Assembly: GCA_014650015.1 (NCBI GenBank)
Contig: BMUD01000001.1
Location: 166,197 to 230,196 of the forward strand
Direction: 5' to 3'
Length of the DNA stretch: 64,000 bases
Source of the DNA: Streptomyces griseoloalbus
Lineage (GTDB): Bacteria > Actinomycetota > Actinomycetes > Streptomycetales > Streptomycetaceae
The notes under the pieces were generated by a model. That model did not search any database. It saw only the letters and a list, made by a program, of their open reading frames with translations, and was not told the origin of the DNA. The translations under genes and the position numbers were made by a program. Of the stretch, positions 63,175 through 64,000 are shown piece by piece. Within the stretch, counting starts at the first letter, position 1, and each line of letters starts with the position of its first letter.

Positions 63175-64000
63175 GGGACTCTCCCAAGTACTGCTCGGCG
63201 TGGCCGGCGATCAGATCGAGGACGGCGGCGATGTCGGCCGTCGTGGTCTCGGGGTTCAGCAGGGTGAACTTGAGATAGTGTCGCCCGGCGACCTTGGTGC
63301 CCGCGACCACCGCGTCACCGGAGGCGAACAGGGCCTTGCGGGCGTAGAGGTTGGCCCGGTCGATCTCGGCCGGGTCGGTGACGGTGGCCGGGATGTGGCG
63401 GAAGACCAGGGTGGACAGGCTCGGCTCGACCACGACCTCGAAGCGCGGGTCGGCGGCCAGCAGCTTCCAGCCCTCGGCCGCCAGGTCGCAGACCTCGTCG
63501 AAGAGGCTGCCGATGCCGTCGGCGCCCATCACGCGCAGCGTCATCCACAGCTTGAGCGCGTCGAAGCGGCGGGTGGTCTGCAGGGACTTGTCGACCTGGT
63601 TGGGGATGCACTCCTGCACCATGCGGCGCGGGTTGAGGTAATCCGCGTGGTAGGTGGCGTGCCGCAGGGTGGTCGCGTCGCGGACCAGGACGGCCGACGA
63701 ACTGACCGGCTGGAAGAAGGACTTGTGGTAGTCGACGGTGACGGAGTCGGCGCGCTCGATGCCGTCGATGCGGTCCCGGTACTTCAGCGAGGCGAGCAGA
63801 CCGCAGCCGTAGGCGGCGTCCACGTGCATCCAGGCGCCGTACCGCTCGCACAGCTCGGCGATCTCCGGCAGCGGGTCGATGGAGCCGAAGTCGGTGGTGC
63901 CGGCGGTGGCGACGACGGCCATGGGAACCAGGCCGGCCTCGGCGCAGCGCTCCAGCTCGTGGGCGAGGGCGATGGTCTGCAGCCGCTTGTCGTGGTCGAC
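63158..64000 (-). CDS. desA: DesA, lysine decarboxylase (partial, 5' end outside the window)
   Basis: The C-terminal 280 residues of a PLP-dependent group II decarboxylase that makes cadaverine from lysine. Visible: [41 protein letters not shown] (PLP-binding Asp in VDAAYG), Lys Schiff-base motif [17 protein letters not shown], and [18 protein letters not shown]-like end region ([12 protein letters not shown]). The reading frame is open to the window edge at 64000. First gene of the des operon; its DmdR iron-box promoter should be just beyond the window. Confidence 0.93.
   Translation of the reverse strand, partial: VDHDKRLQTIALAHELERCAEAGLVPMAVVATAGTTDFGSIDPLPEIAELCERYGAWMHVDAAYGCGLLASLKYRDRIDGIERADSVTVDYHKSFFQPVSSSAVLVRDATTLRHATYHADYLNPRRMVQECIPNQVDKSLQTTRRFDALKLWMTLRVMGADGIGSLFDEVCDLAAEGWKLLAADPRFEVVVEPSLSTLVFRHIPATVTDPAEIDRANLYARKALFASGDAVVAGTKVAGRHYLKFTLLNPETTTADIAAVLDLIAGHAEQYLGESLDRAS

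Overview
The window is chromosomal DNA from a Streptomyces or a very close relative. The evidence is very high GC with strong third-position bias, GTG and TTG starts, ATGA/GTGA-coupled operons, and a set of genes known from this genus: desABCD, adpA with an in-frame TTA codon, cslA-glxA, a cebEFG-bgl-like operon and a cdgA-like PAS-GGDEF-EAL gene. Gene order resembles the S. coelicolor core region around SCO2780-SCO2840, read in reverse; this comparison is from memory, not from a search.

Layout. 0.2-7 kb: an F420/LLM oxidoreductase, a UPF0303 protein and a Gfo/Idh/MocA dehydrogenase, divergent from a ROK regulator across a perfect operator palindrome; then an LAPTG surface protein, a HAD phosphatase and a sortase-like protein lacking the catalytic His. 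7.5-17 kb: the hyphal-tip glycan locus (GH6 hydrolase, GlxA copper-radical oxidase, CslA synthase), a cell-wall hydrolase, an SPFH protein and an AA10 LPMO with a DasR-type site. 17-25.3 kb: an ectoine-type ABC transporter (ehuBCDA) with an IclR regulator, a frameshifted DUF3830 gene, an amidase, a 2-hydroxyacid dehydrogenase and two AMDase/maleate-isomerase family genes, the first only a fragment. 25.7-31.5 kb: an LLM monooxygenase, the c-di-GMP protein, an HETGH metalloprotease and two small proteins. 31.8-36 kb: a tightly coupled set of Fe-S type RecB/Cas4-like nuclease, a large unrecognised protein and an SF1 helicase. 36-44 kb: PAP2 phosphatase, histidine phosphatase, XRE/TPR regulator, a spermidine-synthase-like protein, a membrane-anchored protein and a two-component system. 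44-50.6 kb: GH1 glucosidase and an oligosaccharide ABC transporter with a LacI regulator and two operator palindromes. 50.7-59.4 kb: tRNA-His, orn, adpA, a universal stress protein, glmS, a DUF4429 protein and a GH20 hexosaminidase behind a DasR-type site. 59.5-64 kb: the desferrioxamine operon desABCD, with desA cut by the window edge.

Three identical tRNA-Lys(CTT) genes, each with its own hairpin, are spread over 17 kb on the minus strand. The stop codon of a protein gene lies inside one of them.

Two results stand out. First, the nuclease / unknown / helicase set looks like a split Dna2- or AddAB-like DNA-processing complex and is the best candidate here for an undescribed system. Second, at about ten loci short tandem duplications or longer arrays begin at, or a few bases after, a stop codon. 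In at least five of them the repeated unit contains the last codons and stop codon of the gene itself. This 3'-end-anchored repeat pattern is not explained by any annotated feature.
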